Below are positions 19,003 through 30,869 of a stretch of DNA of 64,000 bases, in pieces. Each line of letters opens with the position of its first letter. Within the stretch, counting starts at the first letter, position 1. The DNA lies in contig NZ_CP074149.1 in assembly GCF_019968765.1 (NCBI RefSeq), forward strand, positions 4,526,001-4,590,000, read 5' to 3'. The notes beneath the pieces were generated by a model. It was not told the origin of the DNA, ran no database searches, and saw nothing but the letters and a program-made list of their open reading frames with translations. The DNA comes from Enterobacter sp. JBIWA008 (GTDB lineage Bacteria; Pseudomonadota; Gammaproteobacteria; Enterobacterales; Enterobacteriaceae). The position numbers and the translations under genes are program-made.

Positions 19003-19776
19003 TCAGAGGGTCGTTATAACGCTATCGAGGCGATCCATGGGCACCGGGCGAGAGAGATAATAGCCTTGCGCCGCCGCTGCGGGAGAGTTTTGCACATCAC
19101 GCCACTCTTCCAGCGTTTCCACGCCTTCAACAATCACGCCCTGGCAATAGCGGTTCATCAGCTGTAATAACAGCGTAAACAGATTCCGTCCTTCCGGGGT
19201 CTGACGCAGCATAATGAACAGGTCGCGGGCCACTTTAATGTAGTCGTAGCGTACTTCACTCAGGGCGGAGAAGTTCGCCATGCCGGTGCCAAAGTCATCC
19301 AGCCACAGCGGGCCGTATTCGCATATCGAAGCAAACGAGGAATCCTGCGGCAGACGGACATGCTCCACCAGCTCAAAGCGCATCCACGGCAGGGTGGCGA
19401 TCAGCTCCTGCAATTTCGCGTTCTGGCGCAGCGCCAGCAGGGTTGGGCCATCGACGTTCACCGAGGCGAGGATATCGTGCTGTTCGAAAAAGGGCTGCTT
19501 CGTCGCCAGCATACGAAGCTGCTCTTCCAGCACGTCCAGACGCTGGCGAACGGCAACTTCGGCAAAATAGCGATCCGGCGCGATGCGCTGAGTAGGGTTT
19601 GAGGGGTGCGTAACGACGGTCAAAATTTCAATTGCCATCAGTCGACCATCTGTTCGGTAGATCGGCTGATAGGTGTACGCACGCTCGCATTGCAGCCAGT
19701 AGCGATGCTCCTGCAAGTTCTCGATACTTGCCTCAGGCGTAGTGCTCAGCCGCTGGATAACCTGCTCTGACTTCAT
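19003..19776 (-). CDS. pdeH: Cyclic-di-GMP phosphodiesterase PdeH (YhjH)
   Basis: Stand-alone EAL-domain phosphodiesterase of 257 residues that lowers c-di-GMP so that YcgR does not brake the flagella. The EAL signature reads EIL in AIEILTVV, like the E. coli ELL variant, with the catalytic Glu kept. Further active-site residues are visible in SVNVDGPTL (Asn), FELVEHV (Glu), DDFGTG (Asp pair), YIKVA (Lys) and VEGVET (Glu). No sensor domain is present. A FliA promoter lies 48-74 bases upstream, which fits its flagellar class 3 control. Confidence 0.95.
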   Translation of the reverse strand: MKSEQVIQRLSTTPEASIENLQEHRYWLQCERAYTYQPIYRTDGRLMAIEILTVVTHPSNPTQRIAPDRYFAEVAVRQRLDVLEEQLRMLATKQPFFEQHDILASVNVDGPTLLALRQNAKLQELIATLPWMRFELVEHVRLPQDSSFASICEYGPLWLDDFGTGMANFSALSEVRYDYIKVARDLFIMLRQTPEGRNLFTLLLQLMNRYCQGVIVEGVETLEEWRDVQNSPAAAAQGYYLSRPVPMDRLDSVITTL

Positions 19777-19823
19777 TTCAGATGTCCTGTTGTTGGGATA
19801 GCCTTTCTGGACTCGTCACAGGA

Positions 19824-19850
19824 TTATCGGCGCGACAATTGAGAACTTTA
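19824..19850 (-). promoter_or_regulatory. FliA (sigma-28) promoter of pdeH
   Basis: On the minus strand TAAAGTTC is followed after exactly 11 bases by GCCGATAA. This differs from the flagellar consensus (TAAAGTTT, N11, GCCGATAA) at a single base. It lies upstream of pdeH in the correct orientation. Confidence 0.93.
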
Positions 19851-19922
19851 TGTTCAATTCACCGGGAAAATGAAATTAAGATGACAGAAATGCGCGGGAA
19901 CACGCGCTGGCTCAAATAAAAT

Positions 19923-19941
19923 AATGGAACGTTGTTTTAAT
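19923..19941 (+). promoter_or_regulatory. Candidate KdgR operator of kdgK
   Basis: AATGGAACGTTGTTTTAAT fits the KdgR consensus AATRAAAYNNYRTTTYATT at 17 of 19 positions by my count. It lies 65 bases upstream of kdgK, a known KdgR target in enterobacteria. The consensus is from memory. Confidence 0.65.
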
Positions 19942-20005
19942 ATAGTTGACCGGTTAATTCACTCAGCGCACACTGCTGATAATTCTTCTGTTCAGGTTCA
20001 CGACT

Positions 20006-20935
20006 ATGTCCAAAAAAATTGCCGTGATTGGCGAATGCATGATTGAACTGTCACAAAAAGGCGCTGAAGTCAGCCGCGGATTTGGTGGCGATACGTTAAA
20101 CACGTCCGTTTATATTGCCCGTCAGGTCGCACCTGACGCGCTTACCGTGAACTACGTTACCGCCCTGGGTACGGACAGCTTCAGCCAGCAAATGCTGGAG
20201 GCCTGGCAGAGTGAACATGTTGGAACGTCGCTGATTCAGCGTATGGAAAACCGCCTCCCGGGGCTTTACTACATCGAAACCGACAGCACCGGCGAACGCA
20301 CGTTTTATTACTGGCGTAACGAAGCCGCGGCCAAATTCTGGCTGGAGAGCGACGCGGCCGCGGCAATCTGCGAAGAACTGGCGACATTTGACTATCTCTA
20401 TCTGAGCGGGATCAGCCTGGCGATTTTAAGCCCCACCAGCCGTGAAAAGCTGCTCTCGCTGCTGCGCAAATGCCGTACCAACGGCGGTAAGGTTATTTTC
20501 GATAACAACTATCGCCCGCGCCTGTGGGCCAGCCGCGAAGAGACGCAGCAGGTCTATCAGCAGATGCTGCAGTGCACCGACATCGCCTTCCTGACGCTCG
20601 ACGATGAAGACGCCCTATGGGGTCAGAAACCGGTTGAAGAGGTGATTGCACGCACGCAGGCGGCTGGCGTGAGCGAAGTGGTCATTAAGCGCGGTGCGGA
20701 TTCGTGCCTGGTCGCGGTGGCGGGCGAAGCGCTGGTTGACGTTCCGGCGGTGAAGCTTGCTAAAGAGAAAGTGATTGATACCACGGCGGCAGGTGATTCA
20801 TTCAGCGCGGGGTATCTGGCGGTACGTCTGACGGGTGGAACGCCGGAAGCGGCGGCACAGCGCGGGCACCTGACGGCCAGCACCGTGATTCAGTATCGCG
20901 GGGCGATTATTCCGCGCGAGGCGATGCCTGTTTAA
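20006..20935 (+). CDS. kdgK: 2-keto-3-deoxygluconate kinase
   Basis: PfkB-family sugar kinase that phosphorylates 2-keto-3-deoxygluconate (KDG) to KDPG for entry into the Entner-Doudoroff pathway, after breakdown of pectin and hexuronates. The 309-residue length equals E. coli KdgK. The N-terminal GECMIEL and FGGDTLNTSVY substrate-side segments and the C-terminal PfkB signature DTTAAGDSFSAGYLA, with the catalytic Asp, are present. A likely KdgR box precedes it. It is divergent from pdeH and convergent with yhjJ. Confidence 0.97.
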   Translation: MSKKIAVIGECMIELSQKGAEVSRGFGGDTLNTSVYIARQVAPDALTVNYVTALGTDSFSQQMLEAWQSEHVGTSLIQRMENRLPGLYYIETDSTGERTFYYWRNEAAAKFWLESDAAAAICEELATFDYLYLSGISLAILSPTSREKLLSLLRKCRTNGGKVIFDNNYRPRLWASREETQQVYQQMLQCTDIAFLTLDDEDALWGQKPVEEVIARTQAAGVSEVVIKRGADSCLVAVAGEALVDVPAVKLAKEKVIDTTAAGDSFSAGYLAVRLTGGTPEAAAQRGHLTASTVIQYRGAIIPREAMPV

Positions 20936-20949
20936 TTAAGGTGCGGGCT

Positions 20950-20986
20950 GATGCCCTCACCCTAACCCTCTCCCAAAGGGAGAGGG
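20950..20986 (+). repeat. Dispersed CCCTCTCCC/GGGAGAGGG palindromic element, copy 4
   Basis: GATGCCCTCACCCTAA leads into CCCTCTCCC, AAA loop, GGGAGAGGG. This is the cleanest copy and sits between the convergent stops of kdgK and yhjJ. Confidence 0.88.
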
Positions 20987-20999
20987 AAATGTTTAGGCA

Positions 21000-22493
21000 T
21001 TACTGCCCCTGCGGAATATCCGTCGCGTCCGGATGTAAATCATCAGCCGTGGCGGCCTGCGCTGGCTGCGGCGCGGTAGCCATAATGGAATCCCAGGTCG
21101 TCTGAAGTTCCTTCATGTCATATTCCGGCTCGCCCTTCGGCTGCAGAAGGATCAACGCCATCTCCTGCGACAGCTGCTGACGGAGGTCCTGATTGAGCAT
21201 ATCGACGGTCAGACCGTTCAGGAAATCCTGGCGCAACTTCTGATATTGCTCAGGCGCAATGTCGACAACCTGGTTTTGCAGAGAGCGAATACGCTGGCTT
21301 ATCAGAATGTCGGTATCGGCGCGAGCGTAGGTCGCAAACAGCTTCTGCAGCTCGAGTTTTTTCTGCGCCACGAGAGCATTGAATTCCTCTTCGGAAAGCC
21401 CCTCTTTGCGCACTTTCGCCAGCTCTTTCGCGACCACGCCCAGGTTGGCATTCAGCTTATCGCCAGGTGATTCAACGTTAATGGCACATTGTGCACGCTG
21501 GAACAGGACGCGGCAGTCAAAACCAAGACCGATATTCTTGACGTTGTTCTTGCTCAGCGTCTGCTGAACGTGCCAGAACAGCGCTTCACGCGCCAGATCG
21601 GCACGCCAGTAGCGCAACATCGCCGCGGACTCACGGATTGGCTGCCAGGCGTTATCCCACATGACGGAGAGGCGATCCTGACGCACGGTGTCCGTCATAA
21701 TGCTGACAGGCTCAGCACGCAGCGGAGAGAGCGTCGGGACAGGGGCAGGCGTTTCACGCTTGCCTTTCAAATCACCAAACGCTTTGTTGATCTGCTCAAC
21801 CACCGCGCGGCTGTCCACGTTACCCACCACAATCAGCGTCATCGCGTCCGGGGTGTACCACTTCTGGTAGAACGATTTTACCTGTTCGGCGTCCACCGGC
21901 TGTTTCAGCGGTTCGGCCGGGTCATGTCCCAATAACGTTGAGCCCTTCAGGCGGTAACGCCACCAGCCCTCTTTGGTATCCCCAGGCCAGGTCGCCACCA
22001 TGTCACTGTTGCTCAACGCATAGTTGACGGTGTCCGGCGTAATTGCCAGATTGCCAGAGGCATCAGAGAGATACGTAAGCGCTTCTTTTAGCAGGTCGTT
22101 ACGGTTATTAGGCAGGCTCAGGTTAAACATGGTGTAGTCATACGAGACCACAGCCGGAGGGAGTGGGCGTTTCGGATCGATGGCCTGCTGCCATAGGGAA
22201 CGCACCTGAACCGCTTGCAGGCTGCCGCTCTGCGTGAGCGCCAGCCGGGGAATAAAATGGCTAAAACCGGTTTGCTGAGTGCTTTCCGTGAGGGAACCGG
22301 TATTAATAGACAGACGGATTTCTATACGGTCACTGGGACGTTGCGGAGTGGCTAAAACCTGCCACTGAAAACCGTTCGCTAATGTCCCTTGTTGCCAGGC
22401 CGGGTCTGGCTGGAGCGCATCTGCCTGCACATAACTGGCTGCTGCCATCATCAGCAAACCGCCGGTTAAGAGTCGAATTTTTGTGCCCTGCAT
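21000..22493 (-). CDS. yhjJ: Periplasmic M16-like protein YhjJ, zinc site lost
   Basis: Secreted relative of the M16 zinc peptidases (pitrilysin family), function unknown. A signal peptide is clear (about 1-25, basic start, hydrophobic core, YVQADA cut region). The M16 fold is suggested by the SINTGSLTES strand and by the YTPDAMTLIVVGNVD segment that follows the active-site half. Where active enzymes have HxxEH, this protein reads GFSHFIPRLAL, so the zinc ligands are missing and it is unlikely to be a peptidase, as in E. coli YhjJ. Length is 497 residues. AGGGG precedes the ATG. Confidence 0.9.
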   Translation of the reverse strand: MQGTKIRLLTGGLLMMAAASYVQADALQPDPAWQQGTLANGFQWQVLATPQRPSDRIEIRLSINTGSLTESTQQTGFSHFIPRLALTQSGSLQAVQVRSLWQQAIDPKRPLPPAVVSYDYTMFNLSLPNNRNDLLKEALTYLSDASGNLAITPDTVNYALSNSDMVATWPGDTKEGWWRYRLKGSTLLGHDPAEPLKQPVDAEQVKSFYQKWYTPDAMTLIVVGNVDSRAVVEQINKAFGDLKGKRETPAPVPTLSPLRAEPVSIMTDTVRQDRLSVMWDNAWQPIRESAAMLRYWRADLAREALFWHVQQTLSKNNVKNIGLGFDCRVLFQRAQCAINVESPGDKLNANLGVVAKELAKVRKEGLSEEEFNALVAQKKLELQKLFATYARADTDILISQRIRSLQNQVVDIAPEQYQKLRQDFLNGLTVDMLNQDLRQQLSQEMALILLQPKGEPEYDMKELQTTWDSIMATAPQPAQAATADDLHPDATDIPQGQ

Positions 22494-22680
22494 GTGAACC
22501 CCTGATCAACATTCCTGGTTAAAGAAGAGTGCCTCGCGACGCGCTTCACTCTTAAAGATGACGATGAAAACACGTCGATTAGACCGCGCGTTCGGCAAAA
22601 CGTCACGGTCAGAAGTGAAATATACCCAAAAAAAATCTTGTCGAATTATGACAGGTACGAACAGTTATTATGCGCAGGAG

Positions 22681-22707
22681 CCCGTATCCCGACAAGGGAA
22701 TACGGGC
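22681..22707. terminator. Hairpin between dctA and yhjJ
   Basis: CCCGTATCCC pairs with GGGAATACGGG across a short GACAA loop, with one bulge. It lies 13 bases past the dctA stop on the minus strand. It lacks a clear T run, so termination strength is uncertain. Confidence 0.45.
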
Positions 22708-22720
22708 ATTTGTGACAAGA

Positions 22721-24046
<1,326 letters not shown>

Positions 24047-24166
24047 TTATGGTTAACCTGCGGCTTTAAAATAACACCCACATAACAGGACAGAAATAAA
24101 CTCAGTTCAAATTTGAAACACAAATGTTAAGAACTTTGAGCTGGCTCGCACAAGCCAGCAACAAAA

Positions 24167-26173
24167 TTACACTTTTGCGTTATTGTCAGCACCAGAAAGG
24201 TATCGTTCTTCAAAGACATCCGAAGGTACAGCAGGGGCAAAAAGGAAGCCCTGCCCGCTCTCCACGCCCGCCTCTGCCAGCCAGGCGCGTTGCGCTTCGG
24301 TTTCAATCCCTTCGGCAATAAGACGGAGGTTGAGACTGCGCGCCACCTGGATAATCGCCTGCACCATGCTGCTGTCGCCCGGCAGACCGTCGACAAACGC
24401 TTTGTCAATTTTGAGCACATCCACCGGAAGGGTTTTCATGTGCTGAAGCTGGCGCAGCCCGGCGTAGCCCATGCCAAAATCATCCAGCGCAATGCGAATG
24501 CCGGCATTACGCAGCGGCTTCAGAATGGCGACTGCGTCGTTAGGATCGTCAATGCGTCGGCTTTCCGTCACTTCCAGAGTTAACGTATCAGGCTTGATTC
24601 GATAACGATGGATCAGCTCCAGCATCTCTGAAACCATGGTCGGGTGCATCAGCTGCAGAGCGGACAAATTGACCGACAGCGGCAGCGTCACGCCGCGCTC
24701 CTGCCAGGCGGCAAGCTGACGGCAGGATTCCTCCAGCACCCAATAGCCGACGGTAACCATCAGGCCGCAGGACTCAATGCGCTCAATCAGCCCTTCCGGC
24801 AGCTCCCATGAACCATCCGGCTGATGCACACGCAGCAAGGCCTCGGCGCTTTTTACCTCTCCCGTCAACAGATCCACCTGCGGCTGAAGCCAGAGGGCAA
24901 ACTGGCGGTTATCCAGCGCGGTCAGAATGTCACTCTCTTCCGTCAGGCGCTGCTGCGCCTTTTCCATCTGCTCCGGGTCAAAGAACTGGATCTGATTTTT
25001 CCCTTTGCGCCGGGCGGTAAAGGCCGCCGAGAAGGCACGGCGATAAAGCTGTTCCGCGGTCAGATCGCCATAGAACATGGCAATCCCGATACTGGCGCTT
25101 GGACGAAGCTGGATCCCCTGAATGGGCAACCGCTCATTAATGACAGTGAGTACTTGCTGACCTAACGTGATTGCATGCCAGGGCTCTTTTACGCCGTTGG
25201 CAATCACCACCAGGTCGTAACCGCTAACCTGGGTCAGTACCATGCGCGGGGCAAGGACAGATTTGATCTTTTCCACCAGGGTGAGCAGAAGCATTTCGCG
25301 CTGGCTCTCCTGAAGCACGCCAGCCGTGTCCTGCAGGGTTTCACAGGCGATAACCATCAGCGCCGTGGTTTGCTGACGGGCAACGGTCTGCTCCAGCATC
25401 GCCATCAGGAAGGCTTTATTGGGAAGCTCCGACACCGGGAAGCGCGTGGCGCTGCTGTTTAACTCATCCTGCTGACGCTGGATGCGCTGCTGGTTGAGGT
25501 TGTAGCTGCGCACCAGCATACCTATCTCATCGTCATGATGCAGACGCGGCAGCTCAAGCTGATGTCCCATTTGATCCTGCGGCGCAAGCGTATTCAGCTC
25601 GCGGGCGATACGGCGCAGCGGATGAACAATCAGCCGGTTAATGCACCAGGTGAGCGCCACGCTGAGAATAAGCGTCATAAGTAAGCAAGTGGTCACTAAC
25701 GTAACCACCCAGCTCATGACGAATTTATACATGCGGTAGGAGTCCGCCTGTAATACCAGGTACGCCAGCGGCTGCGGATTGGCAGGGCGTTCGAGTGAAT
25801 AAACGGGCAGCGAAATTTGCACCGGAAGCTCAAACAGGCGCATCACCATCATCGGGACGGGACGCTCCGGGATAAAGCTCATCCGCAGCGCCTGAAACTG
25901 GTTAGGCAAGACGACGTCGGCGCGGCTAACGACGCCGGCAGGCTGAATGCGTTTTAAAATGGTTTCCGCTTCGGGAATATCCCCTTTCAGGATCGAGGCG
26001 GAGAGCGGGCCGCGCACCGAGCGAGCGATACTTTCTAACTGCGAAGCCGTGTTGTAGCGATTCTGCTGTACGGAATGAAACAGCAGAATTACGCAGAAAA
26101 GCAGTACAAACAGCATGGTGACGGCAGAGACCATCGCCATCTGTTTGATTGTTAAGGAACGGCTGACACGCAA
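24167..26173 (-). CDS. pdeK: Membrane c-di-GMP phosphodiesterase PdeK (YhjK) with degenerate GGDEF
   Basis: Inner-membrane protein beside the cellulose operon, in the order TM helix (about 10-35), periplasmic sensor region, second TM helix (about 150-175), HAMP linker, degenerate GGDEF domain and EAL domain. The GGDEF motif is replaced by SGYDL, so no cyclase activity is expected. The EAL part is intact: [37 protein letters not shown] and AEGIET. A TTG start at 26173 is preferred: GGAGAG lies at good spacing and the N-terminus [12 protein letters not shown] then matches E. coli. The frame is open to 26188, where another TTG exists. A strong hairpin lies 30 bases upstream. Confidence 0.92.
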   Translation of the reverse strand: MRVSRSLTIKQMAMVSAVTMLFVLLFCVILLFHSVQQNRYNTASQLESIARSVRGPLSASILKGDIPEAETILKRIQPAGVVSRADVVLPNQFQALRMSFIPERPVPMMVMRLFELPVQISLPVYSLERPANPQPLAYLVLQADSYRMYKFVMSWVVTLVTTCLLMTLILSVALTWCINRLIVHPLRRIARELNTLAPQDQMGHQLELPRLHHDDEIGMLVRSYNLNQQRIQRQQDELNSSATRFPVSELPNKAFLMAMLEQTVARQQTTALMVIACETLQDTAGVLQESQREMLLLTLVEKIKSVLAPRMVLTQVSGYDLVVIANGVKEPWHAITLGQQVLTVINERLPIQGIQLRPSASIGIAMFYGDLTAEQLYRRAFSAAFTARRKGKNQIQFFDPEQMEKAQQRLTEESDILTALDNRQFALWLQPQVDLLTGEVKSAEALLRVHQPDGSWELPEGLIERIESCGLMVTVGYWVLEESCRQLAAWQERGVTLPLSVNLSALQLMHPTMVSEMLELIHRYRIKPDTLTLEVTESRRIDDPNDAVAILKPLRNAGIRIALDDFGMGYAGLRQLQHMKTLPVDVLKIDKAFVDGLPGDSSMVQAIIQVARSLNLRLIAEGIETEAQRAWLAEAGVESGQGFLFAPAVPSDVFEERYLSGADNNAKV

Positions 26174-26202
26174 AATGACTCTCCACAAAACTCGAAGCGC
26201 AG

Positions 26203-26231
26203 GGCGCGCCAGGGTGTAAACCTGGCGCGCC
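26203..26231. terminator. Strong GC hairpin between bcsC and pdeK
   Basis: An 11-bp perfect stem (GGCGCGCCAGG / CCTGGCGCGCC) with loop GTGTAAA lies in the 119-base gap after bcsC and 30 bases before the pdeK start. No T run follows directly on the minus strand. It may be a terminator for the bcs operon, or a leader structure of pdeK. Confidence 0.6.
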
Positions 26232-26292
26232 TGAGTATACCCGATTGCCGCGCTATTAAGAGAGACTTACAAATGGATTAAGGAAAATCCGA

Positions 26293-29200
26293 TTACCAGT
26301 CCGCATAAGGGATGAGCGGCTGCGGCGGTAAGTCCATATCGCCCTGCCAGCCTGCAGCAGAGTAGCGCACATAGATCAGCGCATGGCTTGGGGTATAGTC
26401 TTTCGCTTCCTGAATATCCACGCCCATGCCCACAAACCAGTTGGACGTTACGCGGCGTTCGATAATGGCCCGCGCGGTATAACCCGTGCCTGAGGAACTG
26501 CTGCCGGTTTCCATCGCGCCCCGGTCGGTATAGCGGTCTGGCTCATCGGTCGGGATCAGATTCTGGATCGGGTAGCGCAGTTCGTCTTTGGTTTTGGAGT
26601 GAGACCAGGACACCGAGCCACCCAGCTCCCAGGACCAGTTCTCCGTACGTTTACGCCAGGTCACCGGCAGTGCGAAGGAGACATACTCCTGCGGGCTGTA
26701 GTAGCCGCCCTGACCCAGGGTATAACCGCTCAGGTCTTTATCGTAGTGCCAGAGCATATTGGAGACGCCGACGGTCAGGCGCTCGTTGTTTTTATTAATG
26801 AGCTTGTAGTAGTAACCTGTCATCCAGCGGACGCGCCAGTTATCCTCCACATTTTTACCCGTTAGCGTTTCCGCGTTCAGGCTTGACCAGACGCCGTTCG
26901 CTTCCCCTTTGTCATAGCTCACGCTTACGCCGCCACCGGTGGCACGTACGCCGCCCCAGGTGGTGCCGGTGTTGGTATCTTTTTGCCCGGCGAAGGCCAG
27001 CAGAGAGCTGGAGATGGGGCGGCGATGGGCGTTAACGGTATAGCCGACAGGGCCCAGATCGCTGCTGTAGCTGATGCCGCCCACCACGTCGACGACGTCA
27101 AAGCCCATTGGCGTGGTGCCAATATCCATCGCCCAGGTTTTATTCTGCCAGCCGACGGCGACGCTTGCGCCATTGTCGGACTGATGGGTGTTGCCGCTAC
27201 ACGGTGTTTCGTAGCAGGTCCCCCATTTTGGATCGTAAGTCCCGTTATTGTTATCAAATGAACCGGCGTCCATGTTGACCAGATCGCTTCTGAAGAACAT
27301 GCGCCCGTCAGAGAGCGGGGCATCCACCTGCAGCATGGTGGTATGCGCCTTCAGGTCGGAATAGCCGCCCGTGCCGCTGGAGCCCCAGTAGTCGTGCTGC
27401 AGCGTGACGTTAACATCCTGCTGACGGTACAAGTCACCGGCATCACTGCGCACGCCGCGCTTCAGCCAGTCGTCTTTTTCATCGTTACGCGTCAGACGGG
27501 TGAAACTATCGTTGTCGGCAGGACGGGTCGTCGTGATGCCGGACGACACCATCGCATCTTTATAGGTTTCCAGCGCCTGCTGAGGCTGCCCGTTTTGCGC
27601 CTGGAAACGCGCGGCATCACGTAACACCAGCGCGTTTTCCATGGAGCCGGGCTGCGATTTAGCCTGCGGAATGATGTTGTTGAAGGTCTGTTCTGCGGCA
27701 GCGGAATCGCCCAGACCTGCCTGCGCCATCGCGATCCTGCGCTGCATGTTGAGCGACAGCGGCTGGCCGTTTTGCGATGCGGGCAATTTCGCCAGCTCTG
27801 CGCGCGCGGCATCTTTGTCACCCTGAGCGCTATAAATCTCGGTCAGGCCGAGGATCGCGTCTTCGTTCTGCGGCTCACGCTGCAGAACGGCGCTGTACGC
27901 CGCTTTCGCCGACGCCAGATCGCCACGCTGCTGCGCCCAGTCCGCCAGCGTAAGGTCGATGCGGGTGGAGGTCGGCTGCTGACGCAGAAGGTTTTCCGCC
28001 TCCTGCTCTTTGCCGCTGTCGCGCAGACGGTTGGCGGTTTCCAGCACCTGGTTGCTTTGCAGGCGGTCGGCAAGCTCCTGAATATTGCCGTTCCACTGGC
28101 TGCGCGGCAGCGTGTCCAGATGCGCCAGCGCGGCGCGATCCTGATCGTTTCCGGAAAGATAGAGCCCGTTGGCGTAGACCTGATCCGGGTCGGACGGTTT
28201 CTGGCTGGCAAGCTGACGCATCAGGGTATCCGCCTGGCTGCGCTGACCCGCGCTGTAGAGATCGCGCGAGAGACGATAGGTTATCCACACGTCGCCGGGA
28301 GAGAGCGCCAGACGACGACGCTGAATCTCTGCCGCCTGGCCGTATTTCCCCTGATTTTCCAGCTGTTCTGCCTGAGCGGAAAGCTGCTCGTTGGTCAGGC
28401 TGCGTTCAATATCATCAATGCTCCGGCGCTGGCTGGCGGAGAGAGACTGGATAAACTGCGAGGCCTTCTCCGGGGACTGCGCGCGGTAAATATTGGCCAG
28501 GCCGCGGACCGCATTGCTGTTGCCGCTGTCCATACGCAGGGCCTGGCGATAATAACGTTCCGCCGCGTCGTTATCTTTACGCGCCGCGGCGGCATCTCCC
28601 AGCCCCAGCACGGCATAACTGTCGGTATTGTCGATACCGCGTGCCTGCTGATAGTAACGCTCCGCCTGCGCAGGGTTATTCGCCTTCAGCGCCGTATCGC
28701 CCTGCTGGATCAGCAGCCAGTAACGGTTGACCTTCAGCAAACTGTCCCATTTACCCCGGTTATCGCTCTGGGGATCGAGAGCAATCGCCTTTTCAAACTG
28801 CGCCACCGCGCGTGCGCGGTCGCCTTTCTGGGAGTACGCCTGGCCAAGGGCGCCCACCGCTTCACTGTCGGCATGGTTGGCGCTGACGGCTTTTTGCAGT
28901 TCCGCGACCGCCTTACTCCCCTGCCCGGCATCCACTGCCGCCAGCCCTTCCGCTTTCGCGCGGAACGCCGGGTCAGCGAGCTGTTTTTGCTGCGCTTCAA
29001 GCTGGGCACGCGCCGCCGTGACGCTATCACCACTGCTGAATACGCTCAGGTATTTTTGCAGCGCGCTAACGCTGGCGCTGCTGGCAGGCTGGCCTTTGAT
29101 TTGGTCATACCACATATCAGACGCCTGGCTGCGCCCGTTGGTCGATTTAGCCATCTCCTGCAATACCGCAAAACCTTCATCACGGCGTCCGCTCTGGAAC

Positions 29201-29775
29201 AAAAGCTGGGACAGCGTCGCCTGCAGCTGCGTATTTCCGGGGCTGCTGGTATTTATTTTCTTGAGCTGGTTAATGGCCGCATTCCGGCGAGCAGGGTCTT
29301 TCGCGACCACATTCCAGTATTCTGTCGCCACGTCGCCGCCCGGCGGGTTGCCGTCAAACAGCTTGTCGTAGGCGGCAATCGCCTCCTGCGTGTGTCCCGT
29401 GGTGGCGAGCAATCGCGCCTGCTGGAGCTGCTGGCGGCCATCCGGGGTGGAAAGCAGCATCGTATTGCGGGATGACTGGTACGCACTCGAGCCGGGCGCG
29501 ATCCCTTTCAGACGATCCAGCTCTTTTTGCGCGCCGGCGTTATCGCCCTGGCGCAGCAGGTAGCGAAAGCGTGCGGCAATGACGTCAGGGTTGTTCGGGT
29601 CAATCAGCTCAAGACGATAAAGCGACTGACGAACCAAATCCTCACGCTGTGTCGATTCGCCCAGCCGAACCTGTTCCAGCAGCTGTTTCTGCTGCGGAGA
29701 GTTGGCGGCCTCAACCATCGGCATAAGCGCCAGGCCAAGCGATAAAGTGAGTAGATTTACTGTGAACTTGCGCAT
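26293..29775 (-). CDS. bcsC: Cellulose synthase outer-membrane channel BcsC
   Basis: Exports the cellulose chain across the periplasm and outer membrane. The 1160-residue protein has a signal peptide (to about residue 23), a long superhelix of tetratricopeptide repeats (about 30-750; repeats such as [23 protein letters not shown] and [22 protein letters not shown]), and a C-terminal beta-barrel ending in [18 protein letters not shown] and the terminal Trp common in outer-membrane proteins. E. coli BcsC has 1157 residues. The ATG at 29775 is chosen over a TTG twelve bases upstream. It overlaps the end of bcsZ by 19 bases, so translation is probably coupled. Confidence 0.97.
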   Translation of the reverse strand: MRKFTVNLLTLSLGLALMPMVEAANSPQQKQLLEQVRLGESTQREDLVRQSLYRLELIDPNNPDVIAARFRYLLRQGDNAGAQKELDRLKGIAPGSSAYQSSRNTMLLSTPDGRQQLQQARLLATTGHTQEAIAAYDKLFDGNPPGGDVATEYWNVVAKDPARRNAAINQLKKINTSSPGNTQLQATLSQLLFQSGRRDEGFAVLQEMAKSTNGRSQASDMWYDQIKGQPASSASVSALQKYLSVFSSGDSVTAARAQLEAQQKQLADPAFRAKAEGLAAVDAGQGSKAVAELQKAVSANHADSEAVGALGQAYSQKGDRARAVAQFEKAIALDPQSDNRGKWDSLLKVNRYWLLIQQGDTALKANNPAQAERYYQQARGIDNTDSYAVLGLGDAAAARKDNDAAERYYRQALRMDSGNSNAVRGLANIYRAQSPEKASQFIQSLSASQRRSIDDIERSLTNEQLSAQAEQLENQGKYGQAAEIQRRRLALSPGDVWITYRLSRDLYSAGQRSQADTLMRQLASQKPSDPDQVYANGLYLSGNDQDRAALAHLDTLPRSQWNGNIQELADRLQSNQVLETANRLRDSGKEQEAENLLRQQPTSTRIDLTLADWAQQRGDLASAKAAYSAVLQREPQNEDAILGLTEIYSAQGDKDAARAELAKLPASQNGQPLSLNMQRRIAMAQAGLGDSAAAEQTFNNIIPQAKSQPGSMENALVLRDAARFQAQNGQPQQALETYKDAMVSSGITTTRPADNDSFTRLTRNDEKDDWLKRGVRSDAGDLYRQQDVNVTLQHDYWGSSGTGGYSDLKAHTTMLQVDAPLSDGRMFFRSDLVNMDAGSFDNNNGTYDPKWGTCYETPCSGNTHQSDNGASVAVGWQNKTWAMDIGTTPMGFDVVDVVGGISYSSDLGPVGYTVNAHRRPISSSLLAFAGQKDTNTGTTWGGVRATGGGVSVSYDKGEANGVWSSLNAETLTGKNVEDNWRVRWMTGYYYKLINKNNERLTVGVSNMLWHYDKDLSGYTLGQGGYYSPQEYVSFALPVTWRKRTENWSWELGGSVSWSHSKTKDELRYPIQNLIPTDEPDRYTDRGAMETGSSSSGTGYTARAIIERRVTSNWFVGMGVDIQEAKDYTPSHALIYVRYSAAGWQGDMDLPPQPLIPYADW

Positions 29776-30863
29776 TCCTGGCCCCAATCCGGTATTAATT
29801 CACCTTTTGCGGTGAAGCGAAAACGATGCTGATCCCATCCTTGCCCAAAGAGAGTCAGCACGTAGCTGTAATAGGCATTATTATCGGGAAAATGGTCTGC
29901 AACGCGCTGGCGCTGAACCGCCTGGGAATCACGTTGTTGTAAAAACGGCAGCATGGCGGCAGAGAACCCGACCGGACCATTCCCGGTGCGTTTACCCGTG
30001 ACCACATCCACTTTCTCCGGCGGCACACCCCGTTTCATTGTCTTTGCCGCCATCGGCTGGAAGCGCGTCAGAAGCCGGGCTTTCTGAGGATCTTTATCAC
30101 TCATCATTCCCACCCAGAGATAAACGCGAATGGCGTCATAGCCGCCCACCAGCGATTTATCCTGCTGTAACCGCCAGCCTTTATTTTTCTGATACTGCAC
30201 CCAGTCCGGCGAAAAGCCTTTCGGCGCGCTCTCCAGCAGCAGACGCTGATTGGTTTCACGAAGCTGGGTCCACGGGGTACCAAAACGCGTGAAATAACTC
30301 GCTAACTGCGGCGGAAGATAGCTGGGGTTAAAACGCCAGGCGTTTTCATCGGCAAAACCGACTTTACCGGGAAGCAGCATTGCGCCGAGCCCCGGGACTT
30401 TAACCACTTCCTCACTGACAATGCGTTTCAGCAGCGCCTTACCCGTGTGGGTATAGTCCGGATGTTTCCACAACCGACCCGCTTCGAGCAGAGACCAGGC
30501 GATCCAGACATCGGCGTCAGAGGCGGAGTTGGTATCAATCACCGCCCATGTCTCTTTATCTTTCTGGCCCCATAGCCAGGCTGGCAGATGGTCGTTGAGA
30601 TTACCGCTGGCAAGATTATCGCGCGTCCAGGCCAGCAGCTGGTCAAACGCGCGGCGATCGTTCGCCGCCAGGGCAAAGAACAGGGCGTAACTTTGCCCTT
30701 CCGAGGTCGTTATTTTGCGCGTGTCGCTGGGATCGATAACGCGCCCGCCCTCACTGATGTAATCCTTTTTAAACTGCTCCCAGGCAGGCCAGGTACAGGC
30801 GGCGCGAAGAGGAAGCGCCGCCAGCATCACCGCTGCTAATGCACACCAGCGAAAGGCTTTCAT
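29757..30863 (-). CDS. bcsZ: Periplasmic endo-1,4-beta-glucanase BcsZ (GH8)
   Basis: Cellulase of the synthase complex that trims nascent cellulose in the periplasm and tunes its amount. The 368-residue protein has the same length as E. coli BcsZ. It has a signal peptide (about 1-21, ending LPLRAA). The GH8 catalytic acid sits in [11 protein letters not shown] (Glu near 55), and the catalytic Asp in the [11 protein letters not shown] segment (near 243). ATG at 30863 is preferred over a GTG one codon earlier. It lies 6 bases after bcsB. A second, shorter GH8 gene is present at 40515. Confidence 0.97.
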   Translation of the reverse strand: MKAFRWCALAAVMLAALPLRAACTWPAWEQFKKDYISEGGRVIDPSDTRKITTSEGQSYALFFALAANDRRAFDQLLAWTRDNLASGNLNDHLPAWLWGQKDKETWAVIDTNSASDADVWIAWSLLEAGRLWKHPDYTHTGKALLKRIVSEEVVKVPGLGAMLLPGKVGFADENAWRFNPSYLPPQLASYFTRFGTPWTQLRETNQRLLLESAPKGFSPDWVQYQKNKGWRLQQDKSLVGGYDAIRVYLWVGMMSDKDPQKARLLTRFQPMAAKTMKRGVPPEKVDVVTGKRTGNGPVGFSAAMLPFLQQRDSQAVQRQRVADHFPDNNAYYSYVLTLFGQGWDQHRFRFTAKGELIPDWGQECASSQ

Positions 30864-30869
30864 CACATC

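Noticed and set aside
22525..22553. Hairpin AAGAGTG/CACTCTT upstream of yhjJ
   Set aside because: A short 7-bp stem with a long loop in a promoter region; too weak to call a terminator or riboswitch.
24167..26173. Diguanylate cyclase activity of PdeK
   Set aside because: The GGDEF motif reads SGYDL, so only the EAL activity is supported.
27772..29475. 567-residue open frame antisense to bcsC
   Set aside because: A shadow of the repeat-rich, GC-biased bcsC sequence; no signal peptide, motif or ribosome site.
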